DNA of 16,392 nt from an uncultured Clostridium sp. (GCA_946498265.1 CAMMNR010000028.1:1-16392); one strand, 5' to 3'. Shown: positions 6,621 through 13,733, numbered from the stretch's first letter. Notes: a model not told the origin generated them from the letters alone. Numbers and translations are program-made.

Positions 6621-7490
6621 CTTATTTGACAAAGTCAATAAATCTTCATCTTCTGTATGTAAATATACTCTTGTAGTATTTAAACTGCTATGCCCTGCTT
6701 GATTAGCAACTTGTTCTATTGTATAACCAGCATTATGCAGAGCATTTGAACAAAAGTAATCTCGTAATATATGGGGATATAATTTACCATCTATTTTGCA
6801 AATCTCTTTATATTTATTTAATTGTCTATTACAAAAGTTCCTATTTAACGGTTTTAATGTATTTTTATTTTTCTGCCCTATAAATAGATATGGATTTTTG
6901 ATATTCATTTCCCTTCTTTCTTTAAGATAATCATACAAAGCCCCATACATTAAATCATTTATTACTACTTGCCTAAATTTATTTCCCTTCCCTATTACAT
7001 TTATAAATCTATCTTCTAATCGAATATCTGTTACTTTGAGTTTTGTTAGTTCACTTTCTCTAAAACCTCCATATGTAAATAAAACTATAAAACAGAAATC
7101 TCTTTTTGGATTTTTTTCATCTTTACTTGTAAAATGTTTTAATCTATTTATATCTTTTTCACTTGGTAATTTCTTTTTTACCATAGGTTTTTGAATTTTA
7201 ATAAAATCTTTTTCTTTAATTACAATATCTTCTTGTATATTTTGCTCTATTAAAAATTGATTATACTTTTTTAAAGATGATAATTTTCTATTTATTGTAT
7301 CTGCTACCATATTTTTGTTTAATAAATAAGTTTTATACATTGATATATCTGAATGGGTAAGTGTTTCTAATTCTTCACCATAAGAATCTTCATAGTATTT
7401 TTGAAATAATTTTACATCTCTTACATAAGATTCATAAGTATTTTGTGCCATACCTTCATTTTTCATATATTCAATAAATTTGTCAAGCAT
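6615..7490 (-). CDS. Tyrosine recombinase / integrase
   Basis: A 291-residue site-specific recombinase. Residues 1-85 are the SAM-like, core-binding N-terminal domain; the catalytic domain follows. Catalytic residues are all present (numbered from the chosen ATG): R144 in GGFRESELTKL, K168 in GKGNKFR, H240 and R243 in PHILRDYF, H267 in AGHSSLNTTR, and nucleophile Y276 in RVYLHTE. The length fits XerC/D-type enzymes without an arm-binding domain. The ATG at 7488-7490 is chosen because GAAAGGGGG precedes it; a TTG 18 bases upstream would place the ribosome site inside the gene. It is transcribed away from the operon at 8443, with repeats resembling its binding sites just upstream. Confidence 0.9.
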   Translation of the reverse strand: MLDKFIEYMKNEGMAQNTYESYVRDVKLFQKYYEDSYGEELETLTHSDISMYKTYLLNKNMVADTINRKLSSLKKYNQFLIEQNIQEDIVIKEKDFIKIQKPMVKKKLPSEKDINRLKHFTSKDEKNPKRDFCFIVLFTYGGFRESELTKLKVTDIRLEDRFINVIGKGNKFRQVVINDLMYGALYDYLKERREMNIKNPYLFIGQKNKNTLKPLNRNFCNRQLNKYKEICKIDGKLYPHILRDYFCSNALHNAGYTIEQVANQAGHSSLNTTRVYLHTEDEDLLTLSNKL

Positions 7491-7504
7491 TAAAAATCCC
7501 CCTT

Positions 7505-7622
7505 TCAATTATGTTACATTTTCTTATTACTATTTTACTCAATTATGTTACATTTTTCGCGTGAAATTTGTCGAATTTATCTAAAAAATGTATCATAAGT
7601 GTAGTTATGTTACATTTTTTTA
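7505..7622. repeat. Four ATGTTACATT repeats upstream of the recombinase
   Basis: TCAATTATGTTACATTTT occurs at 7505-7522 and 7539-7556 (34-base period). TTATGTTACATTTTTT occurs at 7605-7620, and its inverted partner AAAAAATGTATCATAA (one mismatch) at 7583-7598. The last two, extended by CT/AG to 7581-7622, give 18-base arms around a 6-base spacer (GTGTAG). That is the geometry of a tyrosine-recombinase core site. The two direct copies lie at the recombinase ribosome and promoter region and suggest autoregulation by the enzyme or a partner. Confidence 0.6.
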
Positions 7623-7637
7623 GTTTTTATTTATTGC

Positions 7638-7656
7638 CCTATATATAATATATAGG
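7638..7656. repeat. Short perfect palindrome CCTATATAT-A-ATATATAGG
   Basis: Nine-base arms (7638-7646, 7648-7656) around a single base, located between the recombinase repeats and the end of the split minus-strand gene. Function unknown; a weak terminator or operator is possible. Confidence 0.35.
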
Positions 7657-7667
7657 ACAGTTACAAA

Positions 7668-7964
7668 TTACATAGTTAGTGCAAATAGTAAAATTTGGAT
7701 ACCATCTGCTATTCCGTTTTTGTAAAATAATTGGTTTTCACGATGAAGATATGTGAATAAAAGATTAGAATATTCTCTTAAATGCTCTCTTGCACTATCT
7801 CTTGTTTAAGGTGGTATTTCTTCACTTATGAATTTATCCATTTTATCGTTCATTTCTCCTAGTTTTTCATCCAATCTTCTTAGTTCCTTATCTTCTAAAT
7901 TAAATAAATCATCATCTTCCTTCTTGTCGAATAAATTATCAAGCACATCATCTTTTTCTTCCAT
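7668..7964 (-). pseudogene. Small DUF6809-like protein split by an in-frame TAA
   Basis: A start with a near-perfect ribosome site (AGGAGGTGA) opens a 52-residue acidic, coiled-coil-like frame beginning MEEKDDVLDNLFDKKEDDD and ending EEIPP at a TAA (7806-7808). The same frame then continues for 45 residues (ending at 7668) with REHLREYSNLLFTYL and LFYKNGIADGIQILL. That is the typical C-terminal half of small Bacillota proteins in which a helical first half is followed by 'F/Y-x-x-G-hydrophobic-x-x-G' and a last helix (DUF6809-like). The two halves together match that build at about 98 residues. It is most simply a recent nonsense mutation; stop-codon read-through is the alternative. The frame itself is visible; the family is inferred. 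Confidence 0.6.
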
Positions 7965-8098
7965 TTCTTCACCTCCTAAATAAATTGTATAAAATTTTTT
8001 AAAATATTGGAACGTTCAAGTAAAGAAAATTTTTTATGACAAAAAAAGTGCCTTAAATTACTGAAACATAAAGGAAAAAACTTTTTATAAACTCATTA
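7965..8098. other. Gene-free stretch with GAACGTTC palindrome
   Basis: The sequence between the split gene (-) and the operon promoter (+) carries an 8-base palindrome GAACGTTC (8010-8017) within TTGGAACGTTCAA, a plausible operator for either direction. A TACAAT (complement 7984-7989) may be a minus-strand -10 box, but no convincing -35 accompanies it. I see nothing else. Confidence 0.3.
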
Positions 8099-8127
8099 TT
8101 GAAAATTATAAATAAACGAAGTACAAT
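8099..8127 (+). promoter_or_regulatory. Promoter of the mobile-element operon
   Basis: TTGAAA (8099-8104), 17 bases, TACAAT (8122-8127). The predicted transcript starts near 8134, about 310 bases before the first gene, leaving a long structured leader. Confidence 0.65.
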
Positions 8128-8149
8128 ATAAGTGTGTATAAAAGATTAT

Positions 8150-8246
8150 GTTATAGATTTTTCTATAACTACCTATAAAGATTTTATCTTTATAGCATAA
8201 CTACTAAAATAAAGTTAGTAGTGATATTTCTGTATTTCATATACAG
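8150..8246 (+). promoter_or_regulatory. Four tandem stem-loops in the operon leader
   Basis: Successive perfect stems are GTTATAG/CTATAAC (8150-8156 with 8163-8169), CTATAAAGAT/ATCTTTATAG (8173-8182 with 8186-8195), ACTACTAA/TTAGTAGT (8200-8207 with 8215-8222) and CTGTAT/ATACAG (8230-8235 with 8241-8246). They are almost contiguous and lie between the promoter and the attenuator-like terminator. Arms of neighbouring stems share CTATA/TATAG, so alternative pairings are possible. This suggests a regulatory leader RNA. Foldback of single-stranded DNA during transfer is an alternative use. Confidence 0.55.
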
Positions 8247-8308
8247 CATAAAACTTGGGTTAAAACATATACAAATATATAGATTATTTGTTGTGTCTAA
8301 AATAATAA

Positions 8309-8360
8309 GAAAGTATAAAGTTAAATGTCCCCCACATTTGACATATACTTTCTATTTTTT
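8309..8360 (+). terminator. Attenuator-like terminator in the operon leader
   Basis: GAAAGTATA (8309-8317) pairs with TATACTTTC (8344-8352), and AAATGT pairs with ACATTT around a CCCCC loop (8329-8333). A run of seven T follows. It looks like an intrinsic terminator placed upstream of the first gene, so expression of the whole operon would depend on read-through or antitermination. Confidence 0.65.
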
Positions 8361-8375
8361 TGCCCAAATAAAAAG

Positions 8376-8384
8376 GAAAGGAGG
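8376..8384 (+). promoter_or_regulatory. Start-less Shine-Dalgarno GAAAGGAGG
   Basis: A perfect anti-16S match with no ATG, GTG or TTG at a usable distance; the gene's own ribosome site is 50 bases further on. The same nonamer stabilises the cry3A transcript of Bacillus thuringiensis (STAB-SD) by binding ribosomes at a processed 5' end. The same role is inferred here. Confidence 0.4.
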
Positions 8385-8442
8385 ATTTAAAAGAAAATCT
8401 TTTTACACAGGAAAGCAAATAAAATGGAAGGAGATTTTTGTT

Positions 8443-8805
8443 ATGGAAAGTGGTTTTGATTTTTACTTGTATGAAACATTATTTAAAAATTGCTTTATTC
8501 AATGTTCATCATACACAAATGGAAATCTACAACTAAGCCTATATGGACTTGATCCTAATGTAAATCAAATATCACACTTTGCAGATATTACATTAGAGCA
8601 AGATACAGTTAGACTAAAAGAATATGAAATTGTTGTAGACAATCGATTTAAACCTACATTTATACCACAACTTAAAGATTTAGGTATTTTAAAAGAACAA
8701 ACAGGTATGTGCATTGTAAATGATGCCTTCTACCCTATTTATTCTATTGATTTATCTAAAATTAAAGAAAATTGCTATTACTTAGAAGAATTAATTGCAG
8801 CATAA
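8443..8805 (+). CDS. DUF4313-like accessory protein
   Basis: A 120-residue protein resembling DUF4313 proteins found in conjugative elements. Visible pattern: a central strand pair (GNLQLSLYGLD, then FADITLEQDTVRLKEYEIVVDN) and the C-terminal signature in which a residue cluster after 'VDN' is followed by a Leu-Gly-Ile turn and a MCIVNDAFYPIYSIDL strand. The function of the family is unknown. The ATG at 8443 is chosen for its AAGGAG site; the frame is open further upstream to 8221 but crosses the leader hairpins and has no ribosome site. First gene of the operon; ends in Ala-Ala. Confidence 0.6.
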   Translation: MESGFDFYLYETLFKNCFIQCSSYTNGNLQLSLYGLDPNVNQISHFADITLEQDTVRLKEYEIVVDNRFKPTFIPQLKDLGILKEQTGMCIVNDAFYPIYSIDLSKIKENCYYLEELIAA

Positions 8806-8831
8806 ATTAAACGAAAGGAAGGAATTGAAAA

Positions 8832-9986
8832 ATGGAACAAAAAAGAATTTTATTACCACTTGCAGGAAAAATTCAACATGGAAAACAAGAACAAAGTCAA
8901 AAAGGAAGGAAAATCATTGAACTAGGATATTTTATAGCAAAAGCAGAAAATGAAACATTAACATTTTTAGAAAATCGTTTTAATGAAAAATATCCTCAAA
9001 AGCAACTAATTCATATAAGATTTTTTGATGAGAACCCTTATACTGTTAGAAGAATTAGATATAATCAAAGTGGAGCAGTTTGTTATTGTCCTTACGAAGA
9101 AACACAAGGAAAACAAAAAGTATCAGGTGTATGGAAAAATATAAACTGTACCGAAGATTGCAAATATAGAATTACAGAAGAAGGAAAAAACAAACCAGCC
9201 TGTCTTTTTGAAGGAAATTTAAGATTTTTATTACCTGAAATAAGCCAGGACAGAATTTGGAGAATGCAAATCAAAGGTTATCAGTCAATATTTGCATTAT
9301 ATGAATATCTTAGTTTTCAAAAATATTTAGGAAAATCACTAATTGGTGATTATTATTTATTCTTAAAGAAGAAAAAACAAACAAGTAAAGATGGCAAATC
9401 TTATGAAAATTATATTCTTGATATTATTAGAAAAGAAGATTTTATTTCAAGCAATAACAGTTTAAATAATACAGAACAATCCACAATTCAAGCACAAAAT
9501 GTTGATAACTCTATTGAAATTCCATCAAAAATTGAAAGCAAAAATGATTCAAATAGTAAAGATCCTATAACAGAAGTTAAAAACAAAGAACAGACAAAAG
9601 TCAAAGCAACAAAAACAAAAAAGACAGAAAACAAAACTACCTCTAAAAAAGAAAATGAAGCACCAGTAGTAGAAAGTAATGTAACTAATTTAGAAAATAA
9701 TGAAAATTCAAATCCTGATGATAAATTTAAAAACTATTATCTACTTTTGGATATGCAATCAAAAACCTTAATGAATGCAGGAAAACCAACTGATTATTTA
9801 GTGGCAAATTTTGTAGACCAATATGACAACATAAAAGAAGTTATTATTGCACCACAATTTATTGATGAAATATCAAATTGTGGAACTGGTACAAATGTTA
9901 TCCTAGATTTAGCAATAGCAGGAGATAAAACTTTTACTAAGGATATTAAATTTGTTAAGAAAATGCCAAAAGATGTAGCAGCATAA
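8832..9986 (+). CDS. Gp3/RDF-like protein with extra C-terminal domain
   Basis: A 384-residue protein. Residues 1-200 match the pattern of the phage and plasmid family often annotated 'recombination directionality factor' (Gp3-like) or 'metal-binding': LLPLAGKIQHGKQ near the start, then a Cys cluster (C84, C86, C106, C110, C124) followed by EGNLRFLLPEISQDRIWRMQIKGYQSI. A roughly 85-residue Lys/Glu/Asn-rich linker (about 210-295) leads to a separate C-terminal domain (about 298-384) that I do not recognise. Family RDFs act with serine integrases, whereas this element has a tyrosine recombinase, so a different DNA-processing role is likely. The genes for SSB and an ATPase follow in the same operon. 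Ends in Ala-Ala. Confidence 0.6.
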   Translation: MEQKRILLPLAGKIQHGKQEQSQKGRKIIELGYFIAKAENETLTFLENRFNEKYPQKQLIHIRFFDENPYTVRRIRYNQSGAVCYCPYEETQGKQKVSGVWKNINCTEDCKYRITEEGKNKPACLFEGNLRFLLPEISQDRIWRMQIKGYQSIFALYEYLSFQKYLGKSLIGDYYLFLKKKKQTSKDGKSYENYILDIIRKEDFISSNNSLNNTEQSTIQAQNVDNSIEIPSKIESKNDSNSKDPITEVKNKEQTKVKATKTKKTENKTTSKKENEAPVVESNVTNLENNENSNPDDKFKNYYLLLDMQSKTLMNAGKPTDYLVANFVDQYDNIKEVIIAPQFIDEISNCGTGTNVILDLAIAGDKTFTKDIKFVKKMPKDVAA

Positions 9987-10107
9987 TGTCAGGAATATAC
10001 ACTACTACACCACATTGAAAGAGTTATATAAATAACTCATATACATTATAGAAAATTCTTCTTAAAAAAGTCAACATTCAAGCAAGAAAAAATTGGAGGA
10101 GATTAAA
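9987..10107 (+). other. Widest spacer inside the operon, with small hairpin
   Basis: A 121-base gap that holds GAGTTAT/ATAACTC (10021-10027 with 10032-10038), a 7-bp stem without a T tail. It may be a transcript-processing site or a weak pause. I see no gene or promoter. Confidence 0.3.
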
Positions 10108-10311
10108 ATGTATAACAAATTTAAAGATGGAGATAGTGTAATTGTGAACGGAATTGGCAAATGTAATGATAAAAGGTATAAAAACAAAATTGGAAAAGTT
10201 ATTTGCCGTGATCCGTTCTTTTTTGATTACAATATTAAATTTGAAGATGGAACAGAAGATTGGATTGATGACATATACATAGAAAAATATGAAAGCGAGG
10301 AAAAGCAATGA
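10108..10311 (+). CDS. Small SH3-like (KOW-type) protein
   Basis: A 67-residue protein. GDSVIVNGIGKCNDKRYKNK, IGKVICRDPFFFDYNIKFEDGTEDWID shows the regular G-D-x-V ... G-x-V ... Y-x-V-x-F-x-D-G strand order of small SH3-like barrels. These bind nucleic acid or proteins. The ATG at 10108 follows GGAGGAG; a TTG 15 bases upstream is inside that ribosome site. It overlaps the ATPase gene by four bases (ATGA), so the two are translationally coupled and it may be a partner of the ATPase. Confidence 0.6.
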   Translation: MYNKFKDGDSVIVNGIGKCNDKRYKNKIGKVICRDPFFFDYNIKFEDGTEDWIDDIYIEKYESEEKQ

Positions 10312-11933
10312 AAATCACATATTTAAAAACAAATGGATTTAGAAAATTTGAAGATACTTTTGAAACACAAATCTATGACATTACTGAAATAACCGGTGGC
10401 AATGCAAAAGGAAAAACAACTATTCTTTATGCTATCATTTGGGCTTTTCTAGGTACTAATTTAACTGGTGATGATAAAGTTTGGCTAGGAAATAAAAAAT
10501 GTGAAGGCTGTTATGTTGAACTACATTTTATAGACAATGCTGGAAATAATCATATACTTATACGATATAAAAATAGATATGATAGCAAAATGAATTTCAT
10601 TATGTTAGACAATAAAAAAATAGAGCAAAAAGATTTACAAAAATTTTATAAAGATAAAAAATTATTTTTATCTATTTTAAACTTAAATTATTTCTTGCAT
10701 AAAAAGCCAACAGAACAAAAAGAACTAATTGACAACTATTTGCCTGAAATAGATATAAAAGCAGTTTATAATAAACTAAGTGATTATGAAAAATCTCTAT
10801 TAGAAGGTTGTCCTACTAATATGGCTCAATATATACAAGAATTAAACGATAACAAAAAAATGTATGAAAATCAAATAAAAACAGTTAAAGGTAAAATTGA
10901 TTATGCTCAAAGTATCATAGATTCGACTACTATTGATAAAATATTAACTTTTGAAAAAGATGAAGAACTTAGTTTAGATAGGCAACAACTATCATACCTA
11001 ACTACTGATAAGAACTCTGCTATAAGGACAAAACAAGAGAAAATAGTAAATGAATTGGAAAAACAAAAATCAACATTAGAAAAGCAAATAGACGACCTAT
11101 TTTCTAAAATGCAAGAAGGAAAGAAAAAATATTTGTCTATTAAAAATACGACTGATGTATGTTGTCCTCTATGTGGGCAAAAATTAGAAGAAAAAGGTAG
11201 ACTTACAACAATTATCAATATGAAAAAGGATTTAGAAGCAAGTTATGACAAAAAGGTAAAATTAGATAAAGAGTTTCTAATTATAAAAGGAAAATTAGCA
11301 GTTGAGAAGGCTAAATTATATTCTGCTCAAAATGTATCAAACAATGAGGAATATCCAGGACAAATAACTACTTTAAAAGAAAAAATAAGTCATTTAGAAC
11401 AAGAAAAAATGGATATAGAAAAGCACAATAACATCGTTACTATAAATCAAAAAAATGTAATGACTTCAAAGGAAGATATTACAAAATTCAATATTAAAAT
11501 TCAAGAATTACATGGACTTATAGAAAATATTAAAAAGGTAAAAGATATTACACAAAAGTTATATATTAACTATCTTGAAGAAAAAATGAAATATGCAACT
11601 AAGCACTTAAAGAATGTTAAAATACAGTATTACAAAGTATCAAAAGAAGATGAAATTTTAAAAGAAGATTTTATCATTCTTTATAAAAATAATGAACTTA
11701 AAAATCTGTCACGTTCTGAAACTATTGCAACAATGCTTGAAATTGGTAATATGTTAAATAAAGTTGCAAATACTAATTTTCCACTCTTTATAGATGATAG
11801 TGAAAGTTGTGCTGATTTTAACTTTATAGAAGATTATGCAAAAGATACACAAATCTTAATTTCAAGAGTTCAAAAAGGTCAAGAATTAACAATATCAAAT
11901 TACAATGATAAGGCTATGCAAATCGCTGCATAG
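10308..11933 (+). CDS. SMC/Rad50-like ATPase with zinc hook
   Basis: A 541-residue ABC-type ATPase. Walker A is GGNAKGKTT (residues 30-38), coiled coil covers about 155-285, a zinc-hook motif CCPLCG has its CxxC at 286-289, a second coil covers about 300-435, the signature is NLSRSE (466-471, in place of LSGGQ/E), and Walker B is FPLFIDDSES (491-500). The order matches Rad50/SbcC in miniature: each coil arm is only about 130 residues, against several hundred. No SbcD/Mre11 nuclease gene is in the window. A role in DNA-end handling or recombination of incoming element DNA fits its place beside the Gp3-like and SSB genes. It is coupled to the SH3-like gene upstream. Ends in Ala-Ala. Confidence 0.8.
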   Translation: MKITYLKTNGFRKFEDTFETQIYDITEITGGNAKGKTTILYAIIWAFLGTNLTGDDKVWLGNKKCEGCYVELHFIDNAGNNHILIRYKNRYDSKMNFIMLDNKKIEQKDLQKFYKDKKLFLSILNLNYFLHKKPTEQKELIDNYLPEIDIKAVYNKLSDYEKSLLEGCPTNMAQYIQELNDNKKMYENQIKTVKGKIDYAQSIIDSTTIDKILTFEKDEELSLDRQQLSYLTTDKNSAIRTKQEKIVNELEKQKSTLEKQIDDLFSKMQEGKKKYLSIKNTTDVCCPLCGQKLEEKGRLTTIINMKKDLEASYDKKVKLDKEFLIIKGKLAVEKAKLYSAQNVSNNEEYPGQITTLKEKISHLEQEKMDIEKHNNIVTINQKNVMTSKEDITKFNIKIQELHGLIENIKKVKDITQKLYINYLEEKMKYATKHLKNVKIQYYKVSKEDEILKEDFIILYKNNELKNLSRSETIATMLEIGNMLNKVANTNFPLFIDDSESCADFNFIEDYAKDTQILISRVQKGQELTISNYNDKAMQIAA

Positions 11934-11971
11934 TCTTAAATAATAAATTATATTAAATTGGAGGAATACAT

Positions 11972-12388
11972 ATGAAAATCAAATGTTTATTAGTTATGCC
12001 TGGTAAAGAAGTTCAAAGAGTAAGAATACCAGCAAATATAAAATTTATAAAAGCACTTATAGGAGAACATCTATTAAATATAAGGGCAAATCAAAATAAT
12101 ATTATTATTGCAAATCAAAATGCTAGAAATGATGAATTTAACAGATTTTTTCAAGGAAATATCTTATATGGGACATTTATTGTAGTGTCTTTAAAGAAAA
12201 ATAAAAGAACATCTATGAAAAAGAAAGATATAAGAAAATTTAGCAATATGTTTAAACTTTCTAAACATCAAAAAAAGATAGAAAGATTTAAAGAAGAATT
12301 TTTGGAAGAATATTACTATCAACAACGAAAAAATAAACAAAAAAATAGAAAGCATAATAAAGAATTAATCTTTAAAAATGCAGCATAA
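11972..12388 (+). CDS. DUF3846-like protein with basic tail
   Basis: A 138-residue protein. The first 95 residues show the DUF3846 pattern: KCLLVMPGKEVQRVRIP at the start, then IKFIKALIGEHL, NNIIIANQNAR, NRFF, and GTFIVVSLKKN with an early Ser. DUF3846 proteins are common in phages and plasmids and have no known activity. The C-terminal 40 residues are strongly basic and helical, so nucleic-acid contact is possible. GGAGGA precedes the ATG. It lies directly before the SSB gene and ends in Ala-Ala. Confidence 0.65.
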   Translation: MKIKCLLVMPGKEVQRVRIPANIKFIKALIGEHLLNIRANQNNIIIANQNARNDEFNRFFQGNILYGTFIVVSLKKNKRTSMKKKDIRKFSNMFKLSKHQKKIERFKEEFLEEYYYQQRKNKQKNRKHNKELIFKNAA

Positions 12389-12412
12389 AAAATTGAAAGG
12401 AAGGTAAAAAAT

Positions 12413-12844
12413 ATGAACAAAGTAATTTTATTAGGAAGACTTACAAAAGATGTAGAACTAAGATATACAAAAAATACAAATAATGCAGTAGCATCATTTA
12501 GCATAGCAGTAAATCGTGCTTTTGTAAAACAAGGAGAAGAAAGACAAGCAGATTTCTTTAATGTTGTTGCTTGGAATAAGTTAGCAGAAAGTATTTCAAA
12601 ATATGTTTCAAAAGGCCAACAAATTGCTATATTAGGAAGATTAGAAACAAGAACTTGGGAAGATGAACAAGGTATAAAACATTATGTAACAGAAGTCATT
12701 GCTGAAGAAGTAGATTTTTTAGAAAGAAGAAAGAAGCAAGAACCTAGTGATGCTATATTAAATGGAACTAGCACACCTATACAGGACTTTACAAATAATA
12801 GTGAAGATGAAGAAATAATGGGTAGTGATGATTTACCATTTTAA
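12413..12844 (+). CDS. ssb: Single-stranded DNA-binding protein
   Basis: A 143-residue SSB. The OB fold occupies residues 1-105 with the classic start MNKVILLGRLTKDVELRYT, the central ADFFNVVAWNKLAESISKYVSKGQQI and GRLETRTWEDEQGIKHYVTEV. A disordered acidic linker leads to the C-terminal tip DDLPF, which recruits replication and repair proteins. It is the element's own copy and would coat transferred single-stranded DNA or support element replication. AAAGGAAGG is the ribosome site. It lies mid-operon with gaps of 24 and 19 bases on either side. Confidence 0.95.
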   Translation: MNKVILLGRLTKDVELRYTKNTNNAVASFSIAVNRAFVKQGEERQADFFNVVAWNKLAESISKYVSKGQQIAILGRLETRTWEDEQGIKHYVTEVIAEEVDFLERRKKQEPSDAILNGTSTPIQDFTNNSEDEEIMGSDDLPF

Positions 12845-12863
12845 AAGAAGGAGGAAAAATTAA

Positions 12864-13058
12864 ATGAAAACAAAGAGTAATGCAATGGTATTTACCAGAG
12901 ATGAATTACAATATATTGCTAATGGTTTATCTATTTCAATAAATAGTTATGGAGAAAATATAGAGGCATTTGCAGATATTATGAATCTATTAGATAGATT
13001 CAATGCTGAATTAGATGAATTTACTTTTCAAGATATGGAAAATTCAAAGGAGGAATAA
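12864..13058 (+). CDS. Unrecognised small acidic protein
   Basis: A 64-residue, mostly helical, acidic protein (FTRDELQYIANGLSISINSYG, then NLLDRFNAELDEF). I do not recognise it. AAGGAGG precedes the ATG, and the next gene begins two bases after its stop, with its ribosome site inside this gene's last codons, so it is a genuine, coupled operon gene. Confidence 0.6.
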   Translation: MKTKSNAMVFTRDELQYIANGLSISINSYGENIEAFADIMNLLDRFNAELDEFTFQDMENSKEE

Positions 13059-13060
13059 AC

Positions 13061-13336
13061 ATGGAAACAAATATAATCGCAGTTAAATATGAAGATGATT
13101 TTTTTCCAAGAACTTTTAACGGACGAGATTATTCATACTTTACAGAAAAAAAGGTATCTGTTGGTGATTTGGTTATAGCACCTACAAAATATGGAACAAA
13201 AATCGCAAAAGTAACAAGGATAAATATTACAGAAGAAGAAATAGAAAAGATTAGACCATTTATGAGAAAAATTACCAAAAGGCTAAATAAAGATAGATAT
13301 ATAAATTTTAATGAGATTTTAGAGGAAGTTGCATAA
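13061..13336 (+). CDS. Unrecognised protein with small barrel start
   Basis: A 91-residue protein. Residues 1-60 read as short strands, YSYFTEKKVSVGDLVIAPTKYGTKIAKVTRI. This V-G-D-x-V-x-x-P-x-x-Y-G-x-x-I-A-x-V pattern resembles the small barrel at the front of PriA and related phage proteins, which suggests contact with DNA or replication proteins. The last 30 residues are charged helix. GGAGG supports the start. It ends in Val-Ala and stops four bases before the next start. Confidence 0.5.
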   Translation: METNIIAVKYEDDFFPRTFNGRDYSYFTEKKVSVGDLVIAPTKYGTKIAKVTRINITEEEIEKIRPFMRKITKRLNKDRYINFNEILEEVA

Positions 13337-13340
13337 TTTT

Positions 13341-13733
13341 ATGAATGAAAAAGAAATGGCTAAAATTCTAATAAATGAGTTATCTAAATTAGGATTTGTT
13401 ATTCATAGATATAATGCAGTTACAACGAACTCTATCTATTTAAAATTAGATTTTGGTGTTTGTTGTGGTATTAGAATCTCTAACCACAGTGGAAAAAAGA
13501 AATATCATTATAGATTCAATATTGTAAAAGGATATAGTGGAGATAAGGTTACATATTCAAAAAATCTTATCTCCTATTTTTATACTTTTGAAGAAATATC
13601 ACAACTAATTAAAGATGTCCTAGAAGAAAGAAAAAAGAAAATTCAAAAATATGGTCTTAATAATTATCAAAAATATATGGAAATAGAAAAAGGAAGCAAT
13701 CCACTTTTCCAAAGATTTAAACAAGTAATTTGA
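13341..13733 (+). CDS. Unrecognised element protein
   Basis: A 130-residue protein I cannot name. The middle (NSIYLKLDFGVCCGIRISNHSGKKKYHYRFNI) looks like a curved sheet with a conserved-looking R-I-S-N-H-S-G-K turn, similar in pattern to small hypothetical proteins of Clostridium phages and plasmids. The C-terminal half is helical and basic. ATG at 13341 is chosen, with GAGGAAG ten bases upstream inside the previous gene; a TTG at 13329 lies within that site. Stop is TGA. Confidence 0.5.
   Translation: MNEKEMAKILINELSKLGFVIHRYNAVTTNSIYLKLDFGVCCGIRISNHSGKKKYHYRFNIVKGYSGDKVTYSKNLISYFYTFEEISQLIKDVLEERKKKIQKYGLNNYQKYMEIEKGSNPLFQRFKQVI

Noticed and set aside
7505..7622. CRISPR array
   Set aside because: Only four short repeats exist, one is inverted, spacing is 34 then 62 bases, and no cas genes are near. 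Recombinase or regulator sites fit better.
8221..8442. Longer reading frame upstream of the DUF4313-like gene
   Set aside because: It runs through leader hairpins and the terminator-like stem, has only a GTG without a ribosome site, and gives a low-complexity hydrophobic sequence. The ATG at 8443 has a proper AAGGAG.
10078..11218. Open frames on the minus strand opposite the SH3-like and ATPase genes
   Set aside because: They are antisense to genes with family motifs and ribosome sites, lack their own ribosome sites, and translate to hydrophobic or Phe/Ser-rich runs typical of A+T-rich antisense.
10308..11933. SbcCD nuclease complex
   Set aside because: The ATPase has the SbcC order but is about half the usual length, and there is no SbcD gene next to it.
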